Positions 10,201-21,307 of a stretch of 64,000 nt of DNA are shown piece after piece. Every line of letters starts with the position of its first letter. Within the stretch, counting starts at the first letter, position 1. The translations under genes were made by a program, and so were the position numbers. Below the pieces are notes generated by a model. That model saw only the letters and a program-made list of their open reading frames with translations, did not search any database and was not told the DNA's origin. Source of the stretch: Cycas panzhihuaensis (lineage: Eukaryota > Cycadophyta); contig CM041465.1 in the NCBI GenBank assembly GCA_023213395.1, forward strand, positions 101,005,741-101,069,740. Direction: 5' to 3'.

Positions 10201-12240
10201 TGGCACTTTCCCAAATCACAACTAAATACATCCTACTCTCTAATGCTCCCCTACTCCTAGTGCATCGTCTCCTAGTCTATGTGATCCCTCTCATGGGAAC
10301 CACATACCTCCTAGACTCCTCCTACACCTCAGGGAGCTCCCTGCCTTGCTCTCCTCATCCCGAGGTCTCCTTGGGGTCATCATCATCGTATGAGTATGTG
10401 TCTTACTCCAGGATGACCTTGACGTCACTTGATCCACCAATTGATCATATCATGCCTGAATATGATCCCTCTTACCCTCTACTCCTCGGAGCCTCTCCTC
10501 CATCCTCCAGAACATCTCCTCCATCTCTTAGAGCCACTCCTCTAATACTACCACTCTGATGTGACTCTCTGCATTACCACCTACTCCTCCTTGAGCCTCG
10601 AGTGCCTGGACCTAACCATGTAGAGTATCCCTCTCTATTCTGGTCCCCTCCAACTTGCCTTGTAGTCATCCCACTCTCACCTCATGCTCCTAGGACTCTG
10701 CTACCCATATATCTCTAGCCCTGGCTAATGGGGCGAATGCTGTTATGTGGCCCCTACCGATCGTGGCTCCTCTCCTGCCTGGATGGGAGGTTACCCCTCT
10801 ATGTAGGCCTGGGGGAACATCTCCCAGAATACTACCTCTACCAACTTCCCTATATCCACTACTTCTGTAAAGTCCAACACACCACGTGTCAGTATATATA
10901 TCCATATATACATACCAAACAAACTAAATGAAACAGAACAACTAGATGTCTAGTGATCGAAAGATGACAGGAAAAGGTAACGTATCACTTGCTGGGACTG
11001 CTGGCTCCTTGGCTAGATGATCACATCCTCCTTAGGTCTTCTCCTAGCTGCTCATACCTCTTCCTCCTCCAGTACCACCTCATATATGACCTGACCCACC
11101 GAGGTACCTCTTCCTTCCTCTACTGGTGCTACTACTGCTTGAGCTCTCCCCATGATCCTCAGTCTCCTGACTAGCATCTGTGATGTCTTACCTCTCCCTA
11201 TGGCTCCTGAAGGGTCCACCTCACCTCCTGTGGCTCCTGAAGGTCTTGCCTCTCCTCCTGCAGCCCCTGATAGACCTGCCTCTCCACCTGCTACTCCTAA
11301 TGGGCCTGCCCCATCACCCCTATCATCACCATCATCATTGTCTCCTCTTGGTCCACCTCTGACTCCTCCTACTCTGCCCACCTCGTCGTCACTGTCACAC
11401 CTCACGCCTCTATACATGTCTTCCGTGTAGTCTTCCATGGTGAGGAGGTCCAGTGATGTGGCCTCCACCAAGTGTTAGACGTGTACTTGATCCTTAGTCC
11501 CCCTGAACTGAGTCTACCACTTATGGACAATGGGACCCCACGTTGAAATAGGGTGTGGTCCTCCTGTCGGTGCTACTTCTCTAAAATGATTGAAGAACTA
11601 ACACTGTAATAACATACTATATGACAAACCTCCTCTCTCAATCACCTTGATAGCATCTAGTCGGGCGATCAAGTTCACCGCCATCAATGTGGCCTAGTCC
11701 AACCTCTCCCTGACCTTGCATCTCCTTATAGTCTCCATCCATCTGTCAGGTATGTCTTTATAGTTCTATTTCTAGGATATCCAAAATAAAATACATAGGT
11801 GTAATCAACTTCCTCACCCGAGGAATCTGAGACATGATCGTGCTCTATACAGGTATGCCTCTCCTCTCCCACTTGTCCTGACCTATGAAATAGGTAGTTA
11901 CCTCCCTGTGTGCCATATTATTACTAGGTAATTCCCCTAACGACATTGGTGATCCTACTGCTGATACCCCCAAGATCCTCTGGATGTCTTTGGGTGTGAC
12001 AGTGATGTCCCCCACTAAGAGGAGGTGGAACACATGCTACCTATGATCCTAGTGTAAGACTATGTCAACTAGGAGATACTAATCCGATGTATACTATGGT
12101 GTTTGGATGGCCTTTAGTGGGCCACATCTCCCTAATAACTGCTTGTTCCCATGGGACATCATCTCTATAAATCTCATCATCACTACCGTAACATTCTTGC
12201 AGTTGTCTACTACGATAACCACCTATAAAACACCCCAAAA
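10200..12240 (-). pseudogene. Tat-B: antisense ORF with plant mobile domain
   Basis: Same antisense gene as in Tat-A. The PMD block at 12,033-11,845 reads FHLLLVGDITVTPKDIQRIL and SPMSLGELPSNN. The preceding exon-like block (VVDNCKNVTVVMMRFIEM, about 12,215-12,130) is again directly after a GTTTTATAG acceptor-like site. The C-terminal segment 11,471-11,052 is one open frame of 139 codons, acidic (DDEV, DNDDGDD) and then repetitive (GGEA..SGA units), beginning VEATSLDLLTMEDY, which equals EATSLDLLTMTDY in Tat-A. Stops separate the blocks, so no full protein is made. Conservation of the frame between two diverged copies argues that it was a real protein of the family. Confidence 0.7.
11205..11320. 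repeat. In-frame minisatellite in antisense ORF, Tat-B
   Basis: Four imperfect units of about 30-36 bases (theme CCTCCTGTGGCTCCTGAAGG) encode, on the minus strand, repeated GGEA and PSGA motifs. Tat-A has only one or two units at the same place (2,930-3,010), so the array expanded or shrank between copies. Confidence 0.6.
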
Positions 12241-12356
12241 ACTGGTTAGAACTTCTTTATACCTACTTGCCTACCTCCAGGACTGCAACCCACTCCTCCC
12301 TGGTTAAGTGTTGGCACTCCTTCAGGCCATTCTTTATTTTTTTAATTAATCTTCCT

Positions 12357-12500
12357 TCACACCATGCTAAACTCTATGGTATCGTAGAGTTTAGTATGGG
12401 GCCCCACTGAGTTTCTAGCGCAAGCTCAATGACCCCACAGTAAAGTTCATGGCACCGTGATCTTTACTGTGGGGCCATTGACACCCTTATAGTAAGGGGG
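12357..12500. repeat. Dyad-symmetric repeat cluster, Tat-B
   Basis: Contains a 42-bp dyad with perfect 13-base arms: CCCCACAGTAAAG at 12,433-12,445 and its exact reverse complement at 12,462-12,474, with a nested GGCACC core between them. A second dyad (AAACTCTATGG, TAGAGTTTAG) is at 12,369-12,394. Confidence 0.7.
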
Positions 12501-12904
12501 GTTTTCCACCCAAAAAACTAAAAATTTTTGTTAGGGTGGGCCATGCGTAGGCTCATCGGGACCAGGGCTATCTAATGCCCTAGTCCTCTCTCTCTCTGTG
12601 CCTAATTCAAGCTCCAAGAGACCCTAATTTGCCTATAAGAGGCTAAAAACTACTCTAAAAATATTAAAAACTCATTTATTTTAAATGATGAGATGGATAG
12701 GTTAAGGTGTGATCCACTCACTAGATCTAGCCTCGTTACTGCCATCTCACCTACCCGGTCCTGATGGTTGTCTCCGCATCCCAATCTGATGGTCTAATCT
12801 CCCTCTGTATGCCTCCGAAGTTAGGCAGCGCTCTACTGCATAAGGAGAAGGGCTCTGAATTGATCGTGAGCCCATGAAAATGAATCTTATTTTTGTCAAG
12901 TTTT

Positions 12905-12915
12905 CCTTATATAGG
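12905..12915 (-). promoter_or_regulatory. Conserved antisense TATA box, Tat-B
   Basis: Minus strand CCTATATAAGG, identical to the Tat-A site with similar flanks, and facing the antisense ORF. Confidence 0.45.
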
Positions 12916-13185
12916 CAGGGGCTCCGATGGGCACCTCCTCTATTTCTCTCATTGTGACATCCCTTAGGACCATCTCTTCCTCCTGATCACCATTACCTTA
13001 TGGGTCCATCTCTCATTTTCCTCATCCTCAGGTAGCCTCATTTCTAGGTCCTCTTACCCTTCACAGCTTTATTGATAATTGCTCGAGTCCTCCCATGACT
13101 CCTTCCCTGTATTAAGTCCTCTTCACTCATTAACCTTGTCAGTACTTTCTCCTTGATTTACCCTATCGAGACCTTCATTCCTTCT

Positions 13186-13620
13186 CTCATGATGTTACTC
13201 ATCTTCACCAATGGTAGAAGTTGTGGCAATCTAGTCACTTCTGCCACCACGTGGATTCTCCGCGACCTTTCCAGACATGACTTCATGCATTATAGGATCT
13301 TCCTTCATGAGGCCACTAATAACGAAGCCAAGTACACAGCTATTATTGAGGCCCTCACCGATATGCTCCACTTCCACTGTGGACCCATCATCCTCTTTTG
13401 CGGCTCTCAGGTTGTGGTGTCTCATCTCACCTAGGTCTACCAAGTGCAATGCCCATGCTTGAGAGCCCTCGCCTCGACCACCAGGTCCTTACTGGATTAA
13501 TTTCCTTTCATTAACATCTGACACATTCCTCAGGCCCTCAATGCCAAAGCGGATAGCCTAGTTCATCTCATCCTTGAGCGTCACCTCCCTCTTCTTAGTG
13601 ACCCCTCTTAAGAGACTTGT
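13186..13620 (+). pseudogene. Tat-B: second RNase H, broken
   Basis: LIFTNGRSCGN, then HEATNNEAKYTAIIEALTD, ILFCGSQVVVSHLT, HIPQALNAKAD and LILERHLPLL. The first catalytic Asp (FTDG in Tat-A) is Asn here and the Asp of CDSQ is Gly, so the domain would be inactive even if read. Stops at 13,432-13,434, 13,498-13,500 and 13,519-13,521 also break it. Position and order match Tat-A. Confidence 0.72.
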
Positions 13621-14118
13621 CTAGTCACCCAGTCGCCCAAGTCCCAGGTCATCCTGTCCTTCATATCATGACCTGTTTGTGCCTCTAAAAGCTAGCCACT
13701 AATGAGGCTAAATTATGGTGACCACTAAGTTTGTTTCCTTACTCTACTCTTAGCACCTCTCTCAATACATAAACTCCCACTAGTATTGACTTATTTTCTA
13801 TACATATCACCTTGTTCATGACATCTGTCTGATCCTATATGTGGTCACCACCACCATTCCATTATACTCCTACGATAGGGGCATCCCCTTCATCTTATCA
13901 CCATCATTATTAGTTGACTATATGATGACACGTAAGCAGCCCCTATGTTATCTCACCCTTGCCTCTACACCTACGTGTTTTGCCATGACACTCATCGTTG
14001 CCCTTAGCTTGCATCTTTGTTATGTTTGCTTGTATATATATGTCAGTAACATTGTGTTGCCAGCATTCGCCATTGCATTGCACTTTTGAGCTGTGAGGCT
14101 CTGCTGCTAAGGGGGCAG

Positions 14119-17100
14119 TGTTTCCTGGCTACTGGGAATGGGTTTTGGCAAGTTAACTTAGGTAAGTATAGGTATGCTTCTATTCTTTGCCTTTGTCACT
14201 TCTCCATAAAGGTAAATCAAAGAATCTATTTTTTGTTGCATGACTGATTGATATATTTGAATGATCATCTTGCATCCGTTGCTTGCTCATATTGCATGAT
14301 ACTATTCTAGCCTATGATGACTGTGGGACATGCATCCCCATGGCACTCCATAACCCTCCTATGTACCTCCATGTTGTCTTAAACATCAACTAGCCTGTGT
14401 GACATGTTCACACCCTCCCATTGCCACATCATAGCTCCTAGCGCCTCGCTAGGTGTGATTGGCACCTTTTATCCATTTGCCAACTTCTTAGGAACCCTAT
14501 CTCTCTAGTGCCCCATCTAGTTTAGGTCATTTCCTTATTATGATTGTCTGCAGCCATCTGGATAAAGGGTCAGGCCCTCCTTGGCCTAGGGCACCCTCCT
14601 TTAGGGCTCCCAGCCCCTTATTTTCTTTTTGTTTGCCATTATGTCACTGCACCAAGACAAATGTTGTGGTACCACGGTAAACTACACGGTACCGTGAAGT
14701 TTGCCACAGGGCGAGTGTCATAAAATATTTTTTAAAATCTATCGTGGTAAATTTCACATTTTTCACAAAATTGCCATGTGGCTAAGTCATACCCTAAGTC
14801 CTAGCCTAACCCTAATCATCTAATTAAGCTAGGGTTAGGTATAAAACCCAAAAAATACTTTATTTCCATCTCTTCTTCCATCTTTTCTCCTCTCCTCCTC
14901 TACTTTCACAAGTGATTTTTTGTAGGAGCACCCTGCAACATTAGCACACATGTGTCCTAGCCTAAGATCTAACCTCTATAGCTCAGATTCATGATAGCAA
15001 GCCTGAGATCAAGCTTCTCCATGTAAGGACGTGCTCCAAGTCTTACTTCCATGCACAAGCATAGGGTTTTATCAAGTTTTCCTTCAGGTTTTATACCCTA
15101 CAAAAGGATCCATTTGTAAATCTCATAGGACTGCCTTCCTCTACCATTATCCTAGGTAGATCTGCCACCAATCTACCCATAGTAGGTACTATTTTAGTTA
15201 TATTTTATCTTGTTCCTTTTAGTTCTTCTAAAAGAGATTTGAATAGCTTATATCTCTCTTTTCTTAGTTTTGCCATTAAATATATGAGGCATCCCCTCTA
15301 TTTTTCCTTAATTGTCCTCCCTACCTTCCTGCTCTCTCCTAGTTTCTCTAAGGAGGTTATGAGGAGAGATCCCAAAAGTGTGAGATAAAGGAGCTAATGC
15401 AGGTTCCACACCCAACAAGGCCTGGTACTCAAGGGAAACCCCCTTCTCCCCTTTTCCTCTTCCTCCTTTATGCCTCCCTTGGGCTGCCAGGGAGCTCTTA
15501 GAAGAGAGGACATCACTGTATTAGTATACATAACCCATTTCTATGCTAGTTCCAGCCCTTGGTGCCTCACATGGGTATGTTTTCCAACCCTTAGTTGTAC
15601 CATACGTTGTTTTGGGTGTTGGCTTAGTCAAAAGTTACAAACATTACGCATCGCAACATTTACAACATCGAGAACATTTGCAACCTTAATGCAACCTATT
15701 TCCTTGACCTTTTGTTGCTGTTAGACCATCTATATCTATTGTTTAGGTGCTTGGATAGCGTGGAGGTGTGTGTATTGGAGGGTTAGCCATTCCAAGGCTA
15801 ACCATCCCCATCCTTTTATCTTGTTTTGCTCATATTGAGGAGATTGGAGATTGTTTCCTAAATAAAAGTTTACTTTGATTAAAGTATTTTACTTGCATTA
15901 TTTTGTACTCTTTACATACATATATATACATCTATACTTGCCATCCTAGCAGCCCCTTGGAAAAAGGGAAGAGTACTCTTTGATTGCAAGTTTCGCTACA
16001 TCACTCATGGAGAAGAAAGAAACGTATCAACCTAGGTACATCTCCTTCTTTCTCTTCCTTGGTTATTTCCATCTTTAGCATGGTCTTTTTTCCTTTATTT
16101 TTTTGCCTTTTCTTTTTGGCATGGGGAAGGTAAGGAATCCCCAACACCATTGCTCTATGTTGCATGTGTGTTGGGAAAAGAAAAGGGAAGCAAGTACGAC
16201 ATAAGACAACATCCTCATTTCAGCCACATAACCCTCTAGATGCGTCGTCCTCTCTTCTTCATAGCTCTTTTATCTTTTTTGCTTTAACCTTATTTGCTTG
16301 CATAGTTGAAACACAAAAGGAAAAAGAGAATAGAAACTAATATGCATCTACTACTCACATATGCATGCTAGACTTACATTTCTAGGAAAGAGCATGAGAT
16401 AGAAATCATACCCTTCCACTTTCCTGCTTAGTTGCATGCATTTCCTTTAGGCCTCACACCTCTTGTACATACATTTGCACTTGATTGGTTTGCCCCCCTC
16501 CACTCCCTTTTCTCCTATTGAAAATGAAAAGAGAGTGATATTTACATTTAAGAGTAAACGAGAGTATATTTGTTGTTTTTATAGTCTTTTACCTCTTATT
16601 TGCAATAAATTTACACATTACTTCACCATCATATATAAAAGGTCAAGCCCTTAACACATAGGATGATGGAAGCTTCTTTCGTCGTCGCTCTTTATTCCCA
16701 AACTCACTTTGGGTGGGTTAACCTAAGGAGGATTTATCCTTTAGGACATCCTCTCCTCACCCTATCACACCTACACTAGTTAGGTAGCCTTGACATATTT
16801 TCCTTTAGGTCAGTCCCGTGCATGAGGTGGTTGTCCAATGCCATTCTTACAAGCATGTACCTCCTGCACCTCTCACCTAAATACATCTCATTCATACCCC
16901 ATCATTTTTGTGAGGAGTCATTCCTTCATCTGGTTTTACCTCCTCATTTCAGTCACCGAAGGGAAGGAGGACTTACTTCTTTAGGTTACTTGGGAAACCG
17001 AGGATATCCCTCACTCTTGCTACCCTCAAAACCAAAGTTGAGTTATCCAGAGGAGAGTCATGCACCATTCATGGGTCCCAAACCTGTGTTTCGATGCATG

Positions 17101-17210
17101 GATGCCCTGTGGATGTGATTTCTCTCACTTGCCAGATTGACTCTATATTCTAGAGCCCTCTGTTGATTAACCTAATCCTAACCAAGTGTGGTTACCATCC
17201 CATAGACACA
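14119..17210 (+). repeat. Tat-B 3' LTR (about 3.1 kb)
   Basis: Starts TGTTTCCTGGCT directly after AAGGGGGCAG (14,109-14,118) and ends CATAGACACA. U3 carries the palindromes GTGGTACCAC (14,666-14,675) and CACGGTACCGTG (14,685-14,696); a TATA box TATAAAA is at 14,840-14,846, and a CT-rich leader follows. The right end abuts the chromovirus RNase H, so Tat-B was inserted into that element. The region 13,621-14,108 before it is 3' UTR without genes. Confidence 0.65.
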
Positions 17211-17214
17211 ATTC

Positions 17215-18602
17215 CACATTCCAACTCAAATATAATGCCTCTAGAATAAGCTTAAGAGCTATCCCCATATAGGATATACATATATTACCTTTAAAAGTTG
17301 AAAACTTAAATACCACAAATGTTAAATTTTAACTTACCAAAAAGAAATAAAGGCCATCCTCTATGCAATTGATAAATGGAATCAATATTTACTTAGATCC
17401 AAATTAACTATTTTAACTAATCACCATAGTCTTTGTTACCTCCTCATTTAGCTAGTCCTTTCTAAAGAATAACCAAAGTGGGTTAATCACCTCTAAGTGC
17501 TTGACTTCACCATATCTTACAGAAAGGGCAAAGAGAGTATTATAGTTAATGCTCTCTTCTACCTACCTTTAGACCCATCTATGCCCATCCTATAAGCCAT
17601 CTTTGCCCCTCAACTTGCATGGCTCTAAGAATTAGTAGAAGATAACTAATCTGAACTAGATTTTTCTAAGTGGTCCTAAAACATTCAATATTAGAAGGAT
17701 TAGACCTTGTACAACACCCATCTTCTCTATAAAAATTGAATCTCTATCCATCCATCCTCTTCCTTCATTCTTTGTATCTTGATTGAGCACCATACCATCC
17801 CCTTATAAAGTCACTCAGGTTTTAATAAAACCTATCGTTATATTTGATCTAATTTCCACTGGCCTCAAATGAAATCCTCTATATTAACCTTCACAGCAAA
17901 AGGTGACATCTACTAACATAATAAATTAGACATGCAGGCTTAGCCTAAGGTCCTCCAACCCCTTCAAAATTTATAAGGAAAATAGAAAGATATTGCCATG
18001 GACTTCATCATAGGACTTACACCCTCTATTAAAAATAACCCTACTTAGGTAATCATTGATTAACTAACAAAATATATGGTTAATATGAGCTTCTCAATTT
18101 GAACCTTCGAGATATATCTCTATTTTTTTACCTCAAAACACCAAAATCAATAGACCTTCTAGTTAGCTCTAGTAGAATACCTGTATAACCCTTCACACCA
18201 CTTTACAATTAGTGCATCCCCATTCATATCCATTTATAGTTATCCCCTATTTTCGCACTATACATTAGCTACTAACCTATGTACAACCTTAATACAATAT
18301 AAATTGTAGGATATGGACTAAATCTAAAACACCCTCAAACAAAATCTAGCCATGGCTTAGAAACATATGAATTAAATTATTAATGACCACCACTAATCAA
18401 ACTTTTTTTGTTGGTGATATGGTCTTTCTTCACCTCTAACTATATAAGAAATAATCACTTTGCCTCATAAATTTAGTCCTCGATACTATGGTCCCTATAA
18501 GGTTAGCCGATATATTAGTAAAGTTGCTTATGCCCTTAAACTCCCTTATAACACCAAGATCCATAATTTCTTCCATGTGTCATCCCTCAAAAAGCTCCTT
18601 CG
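17215..18602 (+). pseudogene. Chromovirus (+): RNase H and integrase, broken
   Basis: Starts right after the Tat-B LTR with FQLKYNAS, then KEIKAILYAIDKWNQYLLRS and LTILTNHHSLCYLL (RNase H), DFTISYRKGKESIIVNAL, the integrase zinc-finger region (SHSGFNKTYRYI, about 17,815-17,850), DFIIGLTPSIKNN and LTKYM (integrase core), and VGDMVFLHL, YGPYKVSRYI, HNFFHVSSLKKLL (C-terminal barrel). More than a dozen stops and several shifts. The N-terminal part (gag, protease, most of RT) is absent because the Tat pair begins here; it may lie left of the window. The reading continues at 35,768 with a chromodomain. Confidence 0.8.
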
Positions 18603-18926
18603 TGTTAGAAAATGTATCCATATCACCTAATGTAAAGTGGGCCTCTCTATTTTTATGCTTAATTATGTGGAGGATTATTCTCGATTCTAGTGAGCTGATG
18701 GATGTATTTATAATTATATTTGGAACTTTAGATCTATAAATATAAATAAAAGTCCAACTTTGTTATATCATCATTTTGTCATAATGTGATTATTATCATT
18801 TGTGGGTTTTAACCCGTAAGAGTTTCCCACAATAATTTGGTGTCCTGTGCGATCTATTTCTGCTTAATATCTTCTTAATGTGAAAGATCCTATTGACCTT
18901 ATTTACTTTAGTTGTATTTTCTAACA
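18603..18926 (+). repeat. Element X 5' LTR
   Basis: TGTTAGAAAA ... TTTTCTAACA; TATA-like CTATAAATATA at 18,734-18,744. The copy at 30,099-30,117 and 35,453-35,762 aligns along its length. Confidence 0.75.
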
Positions 18927-21060
18927 TGGTTTTAGATCTTATAGGTCATGCACAGGTAGATGAACATTCTCGGAGGTCCAATCAATGGTGCCAAGTCATG
19001 CTGGCTTGCCCTTAGGAGATTGACGTGTCCCAATGACCCTGCAGAATAGGCACAGTAGTGTAGGTGATCGTTGGAGGATTTTGGGAGCTTTTTGTCCTTG
19101 TTTGTAGGTACTCTGAGCTATATGGAGGTGTGTGGACATGTTTTAACTTTGTTTCTAGCCATGTGAGTGTCATTTCAGCCTACTGAAGGTGTCAGTTCCT
19201 TGTTTAACAATGCCATTGAGTTTGGATGCCTTAGAGATGATTGTCATCCCTTTGCTACTAGTGGGAGAGTACCGAAATCCTAGCAGGTCAGTTACAGAGT
19301 CGTGAAATCATTAATATGGAAATAAAATAGTGGTATGCTCAGTATATTTATTGCTTAGTTGATAAATTTAGGGTTTGAATAAATATATTTTTCCCTCCTG
19401 CATGATATATATTTGCACATGAGTGAATAATTTCCCTACATGATGATAATATGTCCACTAGTTTGAATTATTTGTGTATGCAATTTGGTGTAGATGACGC
19501 TACCCTATACAAAGATTAAGCAGCTAAATAAGTTGTATTTCATCAATATCATCCTGTGCAGATTGATGTTGAGTAATCACATAGTGATTATATTACAGCA
19601 TGTGTGATTGTTAGTCACTTATTTATAAATGTATTTAATGAGCCACAGTCATTTGATATGTTTGCTGCATGACTAAATATATTAATGAGTCACCTGTGGA
19701 TATGTTGCACTCTACACGATAATGTATGGTTGTATATTATTGTTAGCCATCCATTTTTTATATAAATCTGTGTGTTTATTGACATCACCCAACCACAGAT
19801 TTATTTAAATATCCACCCTTTAAATATTTGTAAATGCACGTTAAATATTTCCTTACATAATTAAGATCAATTTCTGGCTATTTGAATATATTGGCATCTC
19901 TGCATGAGTGCTTAAAAGTCGTTTAATTCACCTATGTATATATTACTACCGATTATCTGTTTTCCTGTAATATTTATGATGCTTGCTCTGGAAATGCCCT
20001 TTATATATTCGTCTTCTATTTTATTATATGGTTATTTATTGAGTTGCACTGCATTCACCTGTGATATGTGAATACGCATATGTAGTCACCCATAATTTTA
20101 TAAAGTCACCCAAATTAAAATTTATTCATCCTTGTGCTGCCATATTCTAAATCATCATTTTAATATATATTTTAATATATTAAAGCTGCATTTGATGATT
20201 ATACGCCACATGAGATTTATATTGGTTGTTTGTCATAATATCACTTTGATACACTTCAAAGTTTGATTAAAGACATCAATATAAGGTTTATTAAAGTTGT
20301 CTCTTTGTAATATATTTGCTTTATTTCAAAGTCTTCACATTTGATTTATATGCATTAAAGTCCTTTATTATAAAGCTCTTTCTTGATGAGCTTTATTGTA
20401 AGGGGATGAGAGTATATATATTTTTTATGTAGTGTATGACGTTTACCTTGATTTAATGGTAGTATGAAGAATTGATTCACAAGGTGTGCATGAGGTTATG
20501 GTGTATTTATGACTATATGGTGGTTGTTTGTTTTCTTGCATGCATTTTCATAAGAGAACTAATGGGTGACATTAGGCTTTTTACATGTGATTACATAAGA
20601 GAGCTATATGAGCGATGATGGTGATATCATGCAATAGTATGAGGTTCTCTTGTATGTGTTTGCATAAGAGAGTTGGTGAGGTGAATTGATGCTCTCTAGT
20701 GTATATTTTATACGGGGGAGTTTATGGGTGAAAATGACAAATTTAAGGTGATGACATGGAGATAAGAGATGATGATATACCCTTGTTACATGTGAGATCA
20801 CATGACAAGATTAGACAAGTTTGAGGGTGAGTTTGATGGGCAGGTTGAGAGTGAGTTTGAGGGCAAGATTAGGTGATGATTGGGTGAGAGATTAGGTAAG
20901 AAGTGCATGAGATACCTTCATTACAATTTAATGCAAACTTTGTTACTCAGTTAGTGTGGCATAGATCATTGCACAAAGTTCGTGTTTATGTGGTTGATTC
21001 TGTGAAAATGAGTGATTTATTCATGACATACATTTGAGTTCTATTACATCAGATGTATTT
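18927..21060. other. Element X internal sequence, left part
   Basis: AT-rich, no open frame with family resemblance. Begins with the primer-binding-like site and shows no tandem structure. It continues at 26,359 after the copia insertion. Confidence 0.5.
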
Positions 21061-21307
21061 TGTAAAGATTCAAAATAATAGAGGAGATATTCCACTCTCA
21101 CTCTCTTATCTTTATTCATTAAAACTTTGTCTATATATACAGTTATGAAGAAGGTAGTAATGGCAACTGCTCAATAAGATGATGCCACTTATCACTTTGA
21201 GAGAGAAAGGGGGAGAGATATAAGACCCTTATAAAATATTTCAATCATGTACTATAGCCCTAGATAAAACATTACCTTTTACAGCCCCTCTTAATGTTTT
21301 ATCTATC

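Larger units (their letters stand above)
12241..13185. other. Tat-B: region upstream of antisense ORF
   Basis: Counterpart of 3,936-5,118. It holds the dyad cluster and the antisense TATA box described separately. No gene seen. Confidence 0.5.
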
